This document shows, in pieces, positions 10,728-21,490 of a stretch of 64,000 bases of DNA (its first letter is position 1; each line of letters starts with the position of its first letter). A program made the position numbers and the translations under genes. The stretch covers positions 248,469,293 through 248,533,292 of the forward strand of contig OW240912.1 in NCBI GenBank assembly GCA_933207985.1, given 5' to 3'. This stretch comes from Pelobates cultripes (taxonomy: Eukaryota; Chordata; Amphibia; Anura; Pelobatidae). Under the pieces are notes generated by a model. The model was not told where the DNA came from. It saw only the letters and a program-made list of their open reading frames with translations, and did no database searches.

Positions 10728-11740
10728 TTGTGTTTATCTGTATATCTGTATGTTGAGATCTGAAAAGGTGATATGGGTCAGGATCAAGCTGACAAGAAGT
10801 GGGGCGAGAGGAAAGGAGAAGTTCCGCCACCCCCTGTGAAATGTGAAAAAAGCATGTGAAAAGGAATCAAGGGTAGGAAAGGCACCTCCAAGAGCGGTTG
10901 AGAGAGAGGAGCAAACAGGTGAGGATTATTTTCTTAACTGTTTAATCTTGCCAGTAGAGTAGCATGCAAAGCCATCCGCTGAAAGGTTAGTTTAGGGGGT
11001 GGTCACAGCAGGGCAAAACAGAGAGTTGAAGGTATCAAAGAGACTTTTGGGATCCTGGGATATTGAACTAATGAAAGACGGAAAGTATGACTGTTAAGCA
11101 AGGGTGAGGGCTGCGCTGTAAGAAACGCAAGATGAATTTATAATGGAGAAACGCTGACAAGGTGCGATAATTCCTCCAGCAACCCTCAGCTGAATGGGAG
11201 CATCTCTGCAGGTAGCGGGTCGAGTTAATATGCCACGGTTGGCGACATGTCCTTCTTGAGGTGTATGTTTGGAGTGGGGCTGCAGCGTCCAAGGCTGAGA
11301 TGAGAGTAACATTATATGAGAAGACAGCCATAGAGGGACAGGAGAAGGTAGGGATGAATGAGAATTGAGAATGCTGAGAGTTTCTGGAGGTCAAGAGAAT
11401 TCAGGTTCCTCCTGAGTTGATGGAGGTTAGTCTGAGAATGTTGGATGACAGAAGATTATTTATTATGTTTGTATTGTGCATTTATACTACTTTCTGATAC
11501 CTGGAATCAGACTAGTAAAACTCACAGCCCTTTTTAAAAAGACATACAAGCCTATATCTTTTTTCTGTTCTATGCTGGCTTTTCCTTGTTTGAGCCATTA
11601 GTGGGGTTATAACAATACTCCATGACACCCATGTGTTCTCTCTGTGATGCCAAAACAAGATTAAAGAAGAAATGTATGTTAAATTACACTTGAAGTCCAG
11701 TGCATCAAGTGTTACCACCATTAACAAATATAATATATTG
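10728..11740. other. Unassigned DNA
   Basis: Purine-rich sequence (AGGAGAAG, GGTTGAGAGAGAGGAG) with no recognised gene or element. Short minus-strand frames between 11068 and 11394 have no family resemblance and no gene context. Confidence 0.3.
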
Positions 11741-14620
11741 AGATTTTTAATTTTGCAATCATTTCTTCTTTATTATTTTTCTACTTTCTATTCCCCCCCA
11801 AAAAATATATAAAAAAGTATTCATTATGTTTTACTATAACAGACAAAAGCAAAACGGTGTAATGGTAGAAAGCACATTCTTTATTTTTATGCAGAACATT
11901 TTTAAGTTTAAAAAAAAGTTTTGACAATATTTATATTAAGGCATGTTTCCTAGAAAATTAAAGATAAGAATTTGCGAAATAGATTTGTTTTGCAGATGTA
12001 AAATTCTTTACACTGACTCCTACATGCAAATTTGATTTACTGCTAATCTGTTTGGGATTTCCCGTGGTTTACAACCTATAATAGTTAAACTGCAAAAATG
12101 TATGTTTGGTGTTGTATATGCTGTAGATATATTCTTTATAATATTCACATCTTCAATATATCGAGTTCCAGTGGGACTTCAGATATCTGCAAGTGCAAAC
12201 CGAGCGGTAATTGCAGGTGCTGAGGGACAATCCTTAATTTATGCATTGCAGCACTTAGAGGACGTGATCTCACAGCACTTGTTAAGGGGAATCTGCACTG
12301 GACGAGAGCAGCCCGCAGCAGCTATTGCAGTTTACACAGAGTTGCAGAATAAGCCTCCGCCTCATACAAATAATACATACAGCTGACACATAAACACACA
12401 GTCTCCAGAATCAAAACAAAAAAACACTGACAATCCACATACATGCACACAACCCCACAAGCAGCCTCTCACATGCAATACCACATGGAGCCCCACACAT
12501 ACACAGACCACATTCATAGGTATCATACACGATACCACAAACTACTCATGAACATATACAATATAACAGACCCCAAAAGCACAAATACAATGCTGCAAAA
12601 CTACGGTAGCACCCACAAAAAAAACAAGAAAAATACGGCAACATACAAACCTCATTTTAAAAAAATGGGATTGGCACGCAAGATCTTGTTTTGGCACAGT
12701 ACTACTAAAAGTTTGCCTTAGCCCTCTTCTACAACAATGCAAATAGTTAAAAATAATTATTCTACTACTGGCATATTCTCAAACTGTCAATGTCTTTTGT
12801 ATTGTATCTATGATCACACCAAACAGTTACGATATGGGTGAATTATCTGAATCAGCTGACTGTGAAACGGTTTTCACTGTAAGTGATGATAAAGAGAAGT
12901 GAATGTGACAGCCAGAATTTAATTTACTACACTTTCCCTGTCACTTGTATTATGGACATTTACATGTCACTTCATTTCATTTACACTTCATTTACAATCT
13001 ATTGTTAAAAAAATAAAATAAAACTAAATTATGGGTCTACCTGCGACAGTAATGGCCCTTGGTAAACGTATGTTTATTAACTCAATTTCACCAGATGCAC
13101 AGTGACTCTTCAGGTTGGCTGAGTATCATAAAAAAATCTAATTCTGAAAATCTGCAGGGTCAAGTTTAGCCATAACCATCCTAGAGCTTAGAAGTAAGCT
13201 CACACTGTCAATGCACATTAGGCTCTGCACGCAAGAAACTAGCATTATTTTGAAGAATATTTCATTACAGTTCTTCAATACAAAGAGTTATACTATGTTA
13301 TAATTTTTTATCATTATAAACGAAATCATCGTCTTCCAAGTAACCCATGACAGAAATGTCTTACAGTTTGAGTTCTAGGGAGTAGAGCTTTCCCCATAAT
13401 TTATCTATGTCTGATCTAAATATTTGCGTCACTGTTTTATAGCAGTAAGGGACCTGTAGGTGCTTTGAAAATAAAGCACTTATACTCATATGTTTCATAA
13501 TGCCTAGCCCTACAAGACAAGTAATGAGAGAATAGTTATTTCAAAATATAATCAGGCATCTCTTCCATCTTGTGTTAGTTTATGATTACACAATGCCTCT
13601 CATTATATTACAATATTCTGCTGAGTATTGAGATAATGTAATAATTGTATTGTGGGCTGAGATTTGTCCGGACAGCTCTAATGTTATTCTTCACTCATAT
13701 ATAATTGGAAAAATCTGATCTGTAATTAGGTGATAATCAAAAAAACTATGGATCATACATAGATTTCTCTTTGGACACAGCAGGAACCAGAAAAATAAAA
13801 GTTAAAATATATTTAACAATGTATATCTTCCTATATCATCCCATAACCAGCACTAAATGAAAATAGCATGCAGATGTCTTTGAACGCAGAGGTGCCTTTT
13901 GGGTTGTACAGAATATGTGATTGAGTTTCAACATTACTCCATTGTACTATTGGATAAAAGGGGCCAAAATAAGGTCACATTATAGTTTAACAATTCAGTA
14001 CACGTTTGTACTAGCACATAAAAAAACATGCAGAAAAATGCTAGCAATGTGTCTTCAAATGGAAATTGTAATTAGCTTTACAACTATATGCTCAGAAGAT
14101 ATAAAATGGTATTTCAACAGTACAGGCACCAACAATCAGATTTATTTCCAGGTAAATAATGAGCAGTATTACCATTCACTATCTAGTAAATAGATTTAAA
14201 AAAAATTGAATTTTGGGGAAATAAACGTTTGGAGACAAATTACCTAAACTGGAAAATTAGCAGCTATCTCTGCAGCTTATTTATTGTGGCTTCAAATTGG
14301 CAATGCACTGATCAGATCTGTACAATTTTGTTCAATGGTGTCAAAATCTTCTAAAGCAGTGGCTCTTGACTTCTTTGACAGGGGGCCAATTGTACATAGC
14401 ATTAAACTTTAATCAGTGACAAGTTCTTAGTTTAATGTCCACTGAAATACATTTTACAAAATATTGAGAGAAGGCTGTGTTTACATTGCTTCCTAAGTCC
14501 ACCTCTAGTGGCTCACACTCGGACAACCACCAGAGGCACAATCTTTGCAGGACGGACGTTTGGTATTTACCCTCTCAGCATAAATGCACTAAATGCTCTG
14601 CATACTGATGCATTGAGTTA
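11741..14620. other. AT-rich single-copy-looking DNA
   Basis: Mostly unique AT-rich sequence. A CA-rich patch runs from about 12390 to 12640, ending near TTGGCACAGTACTACTAAAA. The section 12780-14340 has little low-complexity sequence and could hold conserved non-coding DNA, but no alignment was possible. No exon was identified. Confidence 0.35.
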
Positions 14621-15082
14621 ATTTACAGTTAGGTCCAGAAATATTTGGACACTGACACAAGTTACAGTTAAATAATGAATGTGGGCTTAAAATGCAGTCT
14701 CTCCGCTTTAATTTGAAGGTAAACATGCAAATTTGAGGAATTACAGCTCTTTAAATTGTACCCCCCTCTTTTTCAAGGGACCAAAAATAATTGGACATGT
14801 GACTCAAAAGCCGTTTCTTGGACAGGTGTGGGTTATTTCTTTGTTATTTCTTCATCAATTAAAAGGACTGGAGTTGATTCCAGGTGTGGCATTTGCATTT
14901 GGAAGCTGTTGCTGTGAACCCATAGTATGCTGTCAAAGTTGCTCTCAATGCAAGTGAAAAATCAATCAGAGACATAGCGGGAATATTAGCAATATAAACA
15001 GTTTGGTGCATTCTGAGAAAAAAAAGAATGTACTTGTGAGCTCTGCAACACAAAGAGGCCTGGATGTGCACAAAAAACAACA

Positions 15083-15725
15083 GTGGTGGATGATCGTACG
15101 ATTCTTTCAATGCTAAAGAAAAAAAATCCCTTCACAACATCCAGTCAAGTGAAGAACACTCTTCAGGAGATAGACATATCATTATCAAAGTCTACCATAA
15201 AGAGAAGACTTCACGAGAGCAAATACAGAGGGTTCACCACAAGATGCAAACCTTTCATAAGCCTCAAGAATAGAAAGACCTATGCCAAAAAAAACACCTA
15301 AAAAGCCAGCCCAGTTCTGGAGCAGCATTCCTTTGGACAGATGAAGATGTACCAGAATGATGGGAAGAAAGAAGTATGGAGAAGGATTGGAAAGACTCAT
15401 AATGCGAAGCATACCACATCATCTGTAAAACACGGTGGAGGCAGTGTGATGGCATGGCCATGCATGCCTTCCAGTGGCACTGAGTCACTAGTGTTTATTG
15501 ATGATGTGAAAATAGACAGAAGCAGTCGGATGAATTCTGAAGTGTTTAGGGATATATTGTCTGCTCAGATTCAGCCATATTCAGCTAAGTTGATTGGACG
15601 GTGCTTTACTTTACAGATGGACAATGACCCAAAACAAACTGCAAAAGCAACCCAGGTGTTAAGGCAAAGAAGTGGAATATTCTGCAGTGGCTGATTCAAT
15701 CACCTGATCTCAACCCGATTGAGCA
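15083..15725 (+). pseudogene. Tc1 transposase, interrupted
   Basis: This is a degraded DDE transposase. The first frame (15083-15301) holds the N-terminal DNA-binding part, including SQVKNTLQEI and SKSTIKRRLHESKYRG. A stop at about 15299 and a frame change lead to 15341-15694, which contains the catalytic-core hallmarks SSVKHGGGSVMAW and MDNDPKQTAKATQ; the D of NDPKQ is the second catalytic aspartate. The first aspartate region around 15330 is disrupted. The third acidic residue should lie just beyond LNPIE, exactly where the CR1 insertion cuts the gene. The enzyme is therefore inactive. Confidence 0.88.
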
Positions 15726-15735
15726 AGGACAGAAG

Positions 15736-16230
15736 GTGCCAGTAGCAAGTGTGTTAAAAAATGACAAGCTTAGAGTCATGTCTACAAATGCTCGCAGTTT
15801 AGGGAATAAGATCCATGAACTTGTGGCAATAATGGCAACTGATAGTGTAGATTTAGTCGCTGTTACTGAGACATGGTATAATGAGAAAAATGACTGGGAC
15901 ATAGCAATACCAGGGTACTCTTTATATAGAAAAGACAGGGAAGGTGGGAGGGTGGCCCTCTATGTGAAGGATAGCATAAAATCTAGCCTCATAAAAGTTA
16001 GTGAGGCAAACATAGTGTCTGTTTCGGTTACGTTAAAATTTGGTAATCACACAGTAACTCGTGTAGGTGTGATTTATAGGCCCCCAGGACAAATAGAGTT
16101 AGATAATCTACTAGTTGAGGAAATAGCTAAAATGACAATGAAGGGGGAAGTTATCATCATGGGTGACTTTAATCTTCCTGATGTGAATTGGAAAACAAAA
16201 TTAGCTGCTAGTGCCAGGAGCACACATATA
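15736..16230 (+). pseudogene. CR1 endonuclease domain fragment
   Basis: This is the N-terminal part of a LINE ORF2 apurinic-like endonuclease, which nicks target DNA to prime reverse transcription. Visible motifs are STNARSLGNKIHEL (substrate-binding start), VAVTETWYNE (catalytic Glu in TETW), GGRVALYVKD, VGVIYRPPG, and MGDFNLPDVNWKT (catalytic D and N in GDFN). The frame is open for about 165 residues until homology ends near 16230, where a T2-type sequence begins. The usual ATG is uncertain, since CR1 copies are often 5' truncated. The C-terminal third of the endonuclease and the start of the reverse transcriptase are lost. Confidence 0.88.
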
Positions 16231-16431
16231 AACCTGCGGCTGCATGGGGAACAGCTGTATTTGCCGCCCCCCCATGTGACATCACAATGCCCCACCTAAA
16301 TGAGCTGCCATACGAACTAACGCCAGTGCTGCCCACAGTGTGTGTTTACATTAAAAAGCCTGCAGGGACCGGCTATAGACACAAGAACCACTTCATTAAG
16401 CTGCAGTCGTTCTGGGGACTATAGTGTCCCT
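16231..16431. mobile_element. T2-like element, right end
   Basis: It ends with CCACTTCATTAAGCTGCAGT, then GGGACTATAGTGTCCCT, next to TTAA at 16432-16435. This is the right-terminal pattern of the T2-like elements at 48533 and 56770. The left end is missing, so it is partial. It lies within the CR1. Confidence 0.6.
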
Positions 16432-16435
16432 TTAA

Positions 16436-16754
16436 TGTGAGGTAAATTATAGATTAGTGTCACTAATAATATACTAGATTGCCTACTTACAACCAAATGA
16501 GGATGATGATGGGCTGCAGTTTGGCTCCACTGGTCTGGTGTAGAACAGGATCTCTGGAGGCTGTTTGCAACTGTGGTCACAAAATTCAATGTTCTGGGGG
16601 AATTGGAAGCAGCTCCATTTTTTGGGGGCCCCTTACACAGCTCAAGTTCTGGGCCCCAGGGCCTGACGGTGAGTATGCCCACAAGGCCCACTCATAAGTC
16701 CACTTATATGTTCCACCCACCCATGAGTTCGTTCACAGGGAGTGGAGTGTGTAG
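16436..16754. other. Unassigned DNA with a GGGCCCC block
   Basis: Mixed sequence with GGGGGCCCCTTACACAGCTC near 16623 and TGGGCCCCAGGGCCTGACGG near 16651. These are words seen at hAT-like borders, but no terminus pair or duplication could be defined. Confidence 0.3.
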
Positions 16755-17262
16755 GGGATGTGTTATGTGTTATTGTAGAGGATCTAATATGTGTGCTTAT
16801 GGTATGTAGTGTATAGGGATACCAGTTTGTGCAGGTGATGCTGTGTGTTTGTGTGTAGTGGAAGCAGTGTGTATTTGTGTATAAGGGATGTATTGTGTGT
16901 TTCTGGTTGTGTGTAAGGGATGCATTGCGTGAATCTGTGTTTGTATGCATAAGGGATGCAAGGTGTGTGTCTGTATGTGTGTGCATTGAGTGTGTGTTAG
17001 AGATGCATTGTGTTTCTGTGTGTATGTAAGAAAAGCAGTGCATGTGTGTAAGGGTTTGCATTGTGTGTTTCTGTGTATGTGTGCAAAGGATGCATTGTCT
17101 TTGTGTGTAAGGGTTGCATTGTGTGTGTGTAATGGATGCATTGTGTGTTTCTCTGTGTGTAAGGGAAGCATATTGTGTTTCTCTGTGTGTAGGGATGCAT
17201 TGTGTGTTTCTGTGTATGTATAGGGATGCATTGTGTGTGTGTGTGTGTGTGTGCGTAGTGTG
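16755..17262. repeat. Minisatellite of TGTGTGTAAGGGATGCATTG units
   Basis: About 500 bp of degenerate repeats with the recurring word GGGATGCATTGTGTG separated by GTGTTTCTGTGTG-like spacers. It is not coding; the histidine/threonine-rich minus-strand frames are translations of the array. Confidence 0.8.
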
Positions 17263-17336
17263 AAAGAGCTCCCTGTCTTGCCCCCTGTCCTATAGAGCTG
17301 TCCCTTCTGTCCCTTAGAGCTCTCCCCTGGCTCTTA

Positions 17337-18745
17337 GTGGTCTCTCCTCTCCCCCACCCTCCATGTGCTCTTCTCATCCACCCTTCCTGTGTTCTCCTCA
17401 CCTCCCCCCTCCCTGTGTTCTCCTCATCTCTCCCTCCCTGTGTTCTCCTCACCTCCCCCTCCTTGTGTTCTTCTTATCCGCTCTCCTCCCTGTGTTCTCC
17501 TCACCTCCCCCTCCCTGTGTTCTCCTCACCACCCACCCTCCCTGTGTTCTTCTCAGTCCCCCCTTCTCCTCATCTCCCCTTCTCCTCACCCTTACTCTCC
17601 CCCTCCTCCTTGTGTTCTTCTCACTCCCCCCTTGTTCTTCTTACCCCCGTTTTTCATACCCCCTTCTTCTTACTCCCCCCTCCTTCACTTACTCTCTCCC
17701 TTCACCTCTCCCTCCCCCTCTTCACCTCCTCCCAGCCGCCTCTCCTGCACCCTCCTTCGCTGCTCACTCCTTCGCCTCTCCTCTCCTCTTCACTATCTCC
17801 TCCCTTTCACCTTTCATCCCCTCTTCACCTCCTCCTTCCCTTCACCTCCTCCTCCCCTCTTCACCTCCTCCCTCCCATAGCTTCACCTCTCCCCTTCACC
17901 TCTCCTCCCCAGCTACTTCCTCCTCCTTCACCTCTCCTCTCCTCCTTCACCTCTCCTCTCCTCCTTCACCTCTCCTCTCTCCTCCTTCACCTCTCCTCTC
18001 TCCTCCTTCTCCTCTCCTCTCTCCTCCTTCTCCTCTCCTCTCTCCTCCTTCTCCTCTCCTCTCTCCTCCTTCTCCTCTCCTCTCTCCTCTCCCCTCCTTC
18101 ACCTCTCCTCTCCTCCCCTTCACCTCCTCCTCTTCGGCTCTCCTCCCCATCTTCACCTCCTTCCGCCTCCTCCTCCCCTTCGCAGCTCCTCCCCTCCCCT
18201 CCTTCCGCCTCTCCTCCCCTTTCCTCCTCCCCTCTTCACCTCTCCTTCCCTTCGCCTCTCCTCCTCCCTCCTTCACCTCCTCCTCCTCTTTGCCTCTCCT
18301 CCCCTTCACCTCTCCTCCTCCTTCACCTCCCTCCCTTCAGCTCTCCTCCCCCTCTTCACCTCTCCTCCTGCTTTGCGCCTGCTCTCCCAGCCGCCTCTCC
18401 TCCCCTCTTCACCTCCTCCCCTTCACCTCTCCTCCCTCTTCCCGGCTCTCCTCCCCTCGCTGCCTCCTCACCTTCACCTCTCCACTCCCTCCTTCACCTC
18501 TCCCCTTCACCTCTCACCCCCTCCCTTCACCTCCTCCCCTCTTCCGCCTCTCCTTCATCCTCCTCCTCCTTGTGTTCTTCTCACTCCCCTCTTGTTCTTC
18601 TTACCCCCAGTTTTTCATACTCCCCTTCTTCTTACTCCCCCTCCTTCACCTCTCCTCCCCCCCTCTTCACCTCTCCTCACCCCTTCACCTCTCCTCCCCT
18701 TCAACTCTCCTCCACTCCCCTTCACCTCTCCTCCCCTCCCCTGTA
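17337..18745. repeat. 1.4-kb polypyrimidine tract
   Basis: An almost pure C/T plus strand (purine-rich complement) made of degenerate CTTCACCTCTCCTCC, CCCTGTGTTCTCCTCA and CTCCTTCTCCTCTCCTCT units. Open frames of up to 475 residues occur in more than one plus-strand frame and consist almost only of Ser, Pro, Leu and Phe. They are by-products of the lack of A- and G-containing stop codons, not genes. Such tracts can adopt triplex structures; that is general knowledge and was not tested here. Confidence 0.9.
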
Positions 18746-18894
18746 GCGTGGCCAAGCTGCTCTGCTGTCCGCGGTGCCCGGCCGGACTGATAGGAAGGAG
18801 TGTGCACTTCCTGTCAGTCAGGTCAGTTTGGGAAACAGGAAAACTCCCGCCGCAGACAGGGCAGCTTGCCCTCCCCCTGGCCAGCGGCTTGGCC
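18746..18894. repeat. GC-rich imperfect palindrome
   Basis: TAGCGTGGCCAAGC at 18745 and GCTTGGCC at 18888 are inverted, with TTCCTGTCAGTCAGG and AACAGGAAAACTCC in the interior. This matches the palindrome of the 4064-4171 composite in position relative to its pyrimidine array. Confidence 0.5.
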
Positions 18895-19136
18895 AAAGTT
18901 AGGTAATATGCAGGCGTCAGTGACTGACATGTATATCTGTGCTTGTCTCAAGCGTCTGCTGATGAATGCAAGGTGTTTGTGCCGGTCATAGCATGTGTGT
19001 TGAAACTGCAGTGTAACATTAGATCGTGCTGTAGCCGGGATGGTTATGTGTATGGTCGTCTTATAGCGTAACAGTCTGGCGTAATTTCAAAATGCGTAGT
19101 ATAGGAATAGGAACAGGTAGAGAGTAAACATTATTA
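18895..19136. repeat. 242-bp direct repeat, copy 1
   Basis: It begins AAAGTTAGGTAATATGCAGG and ends GAGTAAACATTATTA. Copy 2 lies at 19421-19662, a period of 526 bp, and differs at about a dozen positions by eye. The sequence is non-coding and its family is not recognised. Confidence 0.85.
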
Positions 19137-19420
19137 CATGTCATAAGCTTGGTTAATATGCATTCTGTAGCAATACAGTAAGGCATTTAAAAAGAGCGAA
19201 ATAGAAAAACTTTTATGAGCCTACGCAGAGGCCAAATCAATCAGTATAAAGCAAAGGTACATTTTTGCAGCGGAGAAGTTTCTGTCCAATTATGGCATAT
19301 TCCGTTTGTAAAGTACAAGTAAACATCTTACCAACTTGTGTGTGTGTGTGTATCTTATGGATGTGGCCTGTTCGGATAGTGGCGTGTGTCTCGTGGTGAC
19401 AGTGGCGCGCATGTGAAACC

Positions 19421-19662
19421 AAAGTTAGGTAATGTGCAGGCGTCAGTGACTGACATGTATATCTGTGCTTGTCTCAAGCGTCTGCTGATGAATGCAAGAT
19501 GTTTGTGCCAGTCATAGCATGTGTGTTAAAACTACAGTGTAACATTAGATAGTACTATAGCCGGGATGGTTACGTGTATGGTCGTCTTATAGCGTAACAG
19601 TCAGGCGTAATTTCAAAATGCGTATTATAGGAATAGGAACAGGTAAAGAGTAAACATTATTA
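19421..19662. repeat. 242-bp direct repeat, copy 2
   Basis: Second copy of the 18895-19136 unit. Several differences are G in copy 1 against A in copy 2. The sequence between the two (19137-19420) has no second copy downstream. These could be tandem monomers from a retroelement leader, or a local segmental duplication. Confidence 0.85.
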
Positions 19663-20884
19663 ACAATATGTCGCCCTGTGTGAAAAGCTGAGGGAGGCCT
19701 CACATGTCTCTGCTGCAGTGCAGTCCCCAGGTCGCCGAGCCCTCGTCCGGCCCCCCCACTCTGGCACCAGTTCACCGGCCGGGTCCTTCGCGGCACCGTG
19801 GGCACTCAGGGGCAGTGATTGTCTGTCGGACCCCACCACAAAGTCCGCGGCACTCTTGCCCCCTGCACCTCCCCAGCGTCACGTTGTTCCCCTTGGAGTG
19901 AGCATTCCCAAGTCTCTCCCAGTGCTGGCCTCACGCTTAAGGCTGGTACTCCGCCCCCCCGGCCACCGGTCCACCGGTAGAGCGGCGCACTCCCGCCTCA
20001 CAGGGCTCGCAGCAGTGGGGACATGATTCCCTGGGGACCCCCATACCCAGAGACTGGGGTACTCACTGCTCTAGCCAGCTTGTGGGCCGCGTAGAGTGTC
20101 CGTCGAGTGTCCAGCATCCCCTGGGCCTGCACCGGCCGTCCATGTCAGTCCCCTGTGCTTTATTCCGCTGTGGCCCTCAGGGTGTGATATGCTATGCTAA
20201 AATGTCTCTATAGAGGTGCAGGTGATTTTCCTCGTATCCGTTGCGCTATCTAGCCAATGCTCTCTGCGGGCTGTTTCGTAAGTAGTAAGCCGTCCCTGCT
20301 AGTTCATGGGCTGTGTGTCTCCCTGCGGTATCCCCTTTTCCTCTGTTTCAGGGTCAACTCCTGCTGGCTTGCTGTTCCTCATACAGCTGTTTGCCCGTAT
20401 ATCTGCTAGCTGGCTGTTTTTTCCCTTTCAGCCGTTGCTAGTGTAGGCAGGCGGCATAGGCCGAGCGCGGGAACTCCCGCCACTGTGCGGGCCGCCGCCA
20501 TGATGCCGGGATAACCCCCACCGGACCGGGAGGGAGCGGGGCCGTGCCCCGAGCCGGGGTATCCTCCCACGACCAGAGGCTTAGTTCATGTGGTTTTTCC
20601 CTTTCCCGCAAAGTGCCTCTCCGCGGTGTCTGGGAGCACGAGGACAGGCCTGTGTCGGCTTGCAGGCCGAAGGTGGCTGTTTCCGCTCACCCGGTGCGTG
20701 TTGTGCCTCCTGCGGGGTATCGGGCTGAAGCTGGTAACCCTCTCCATGCAGTGGTAGCGACGGTTCCGGCATTGCAGCAGTCTATGTCGGCTTTTTAAGC
20801 CCTTTTCACGAGCCTAGAGCTGGAGCCCATGCATGTGGCGTCCAGTCGGCTCGGCGGCCCGGCCCCGCCCCTCTTGCAGAAGGA
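19663..20884. other. GC-rich unclassified repeat-like segment
   Basis: CpG-rich sequence (for example CCGGGATAACCCCCACCGGA) of a composition unlike the surrounding AT-rich DNA. Frames up to about 100 residues occur but match no family known to me. It lies between the two CR1 pieces, so it was inserted into, or joined to, the LINE. It could be the leader or regulatory part of an unrecognised retroelement. Confidence 0.4.
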
Positions 20885-21490
20885 CTTGATGGTAAGGTAT
20901 GTCTTTTTGCTGGTGATACTAAGATATGTAACAGGGTTGATGTTCCAGGAGGCATAAGCCAAATGGCAAATGATTTAGGTAAACTAGAAAAATGGTCAGA
21001 GTTGTGGATAAGTGCAAGATAATGCATCTTGGACGTAAAAACCCAAGGGCAGAGTACAGAATATTTATAGAGTCCTAAACTCAACATCTGAGGAAAGGTA
21101 TTTAGGGGTGATTATTTCTGATGACGTAAAGGTAGATAATGTAAAAGAGCAGCAGGAAATGCTAGCAGAATGCTTGGTTGTATAGGGAGAGGTATTAGCA
21201 GTAGAAAGAGGGAAGTGCTCATGCCATTGTACAGAACACTGGTGAGACCTCACTTGGAGTATTGTGCACAGTACTGGAGACCGTATCTTCAGAAGGATAT
21301 TGATACCTTAGAGAGGGTTCAGAGAAGGGCTACTAAACTGGTTCATGGATTGCGGGATAAAACTTACCAGGAAAGGTTAAAGGATCTTAACATGTATAGC
21401 TTGGAGGAAAGACGAGACAGGGGGGATATGATAGAAACATTTAAATACATAAAAGGGAATCAACACAGTAAAGGAGGAGACTATATTTAA
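20885..21490 (+). pseudogene. CR1 reverse transcriptase C-terminal fragment
   Basis: This is the end of a LINE reverse transcriptase. The first readable block, around 20905, gives FAGDTKI, corresponding to the FADD-type catalytic motif but with the first Asp of the pair read as Gly. It is followed by ISQMANDLGKLEKWSELW. After frame breaks, the frame from 21170 reads LYRTLVRPHLEYCAQYWRPY, ERVQRRATKLVHGLRD and YSLEERRDRGDMIETFKYI, all standard C-terminal (thumb/connection) features of CR1 and related LINEs. It has several frameshifts and is non-functional. The 3' UTR follows to 21782. Confidence 0.87.

Noticed and set aside
16642..17452. Minus-strand His/Thr-rich frames of 139-151 residues
   Set aside because: Translations of the minisatellite at 16755-17262.
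17337..18906. Plus-strand open frames of 469, 475 and 171-177 residues
   Set aside because: They overlap in different frames of a C/T-only tract and consist almost entirely of Ser, Pro, Leu and Phe; absence of stops is a composition effect.
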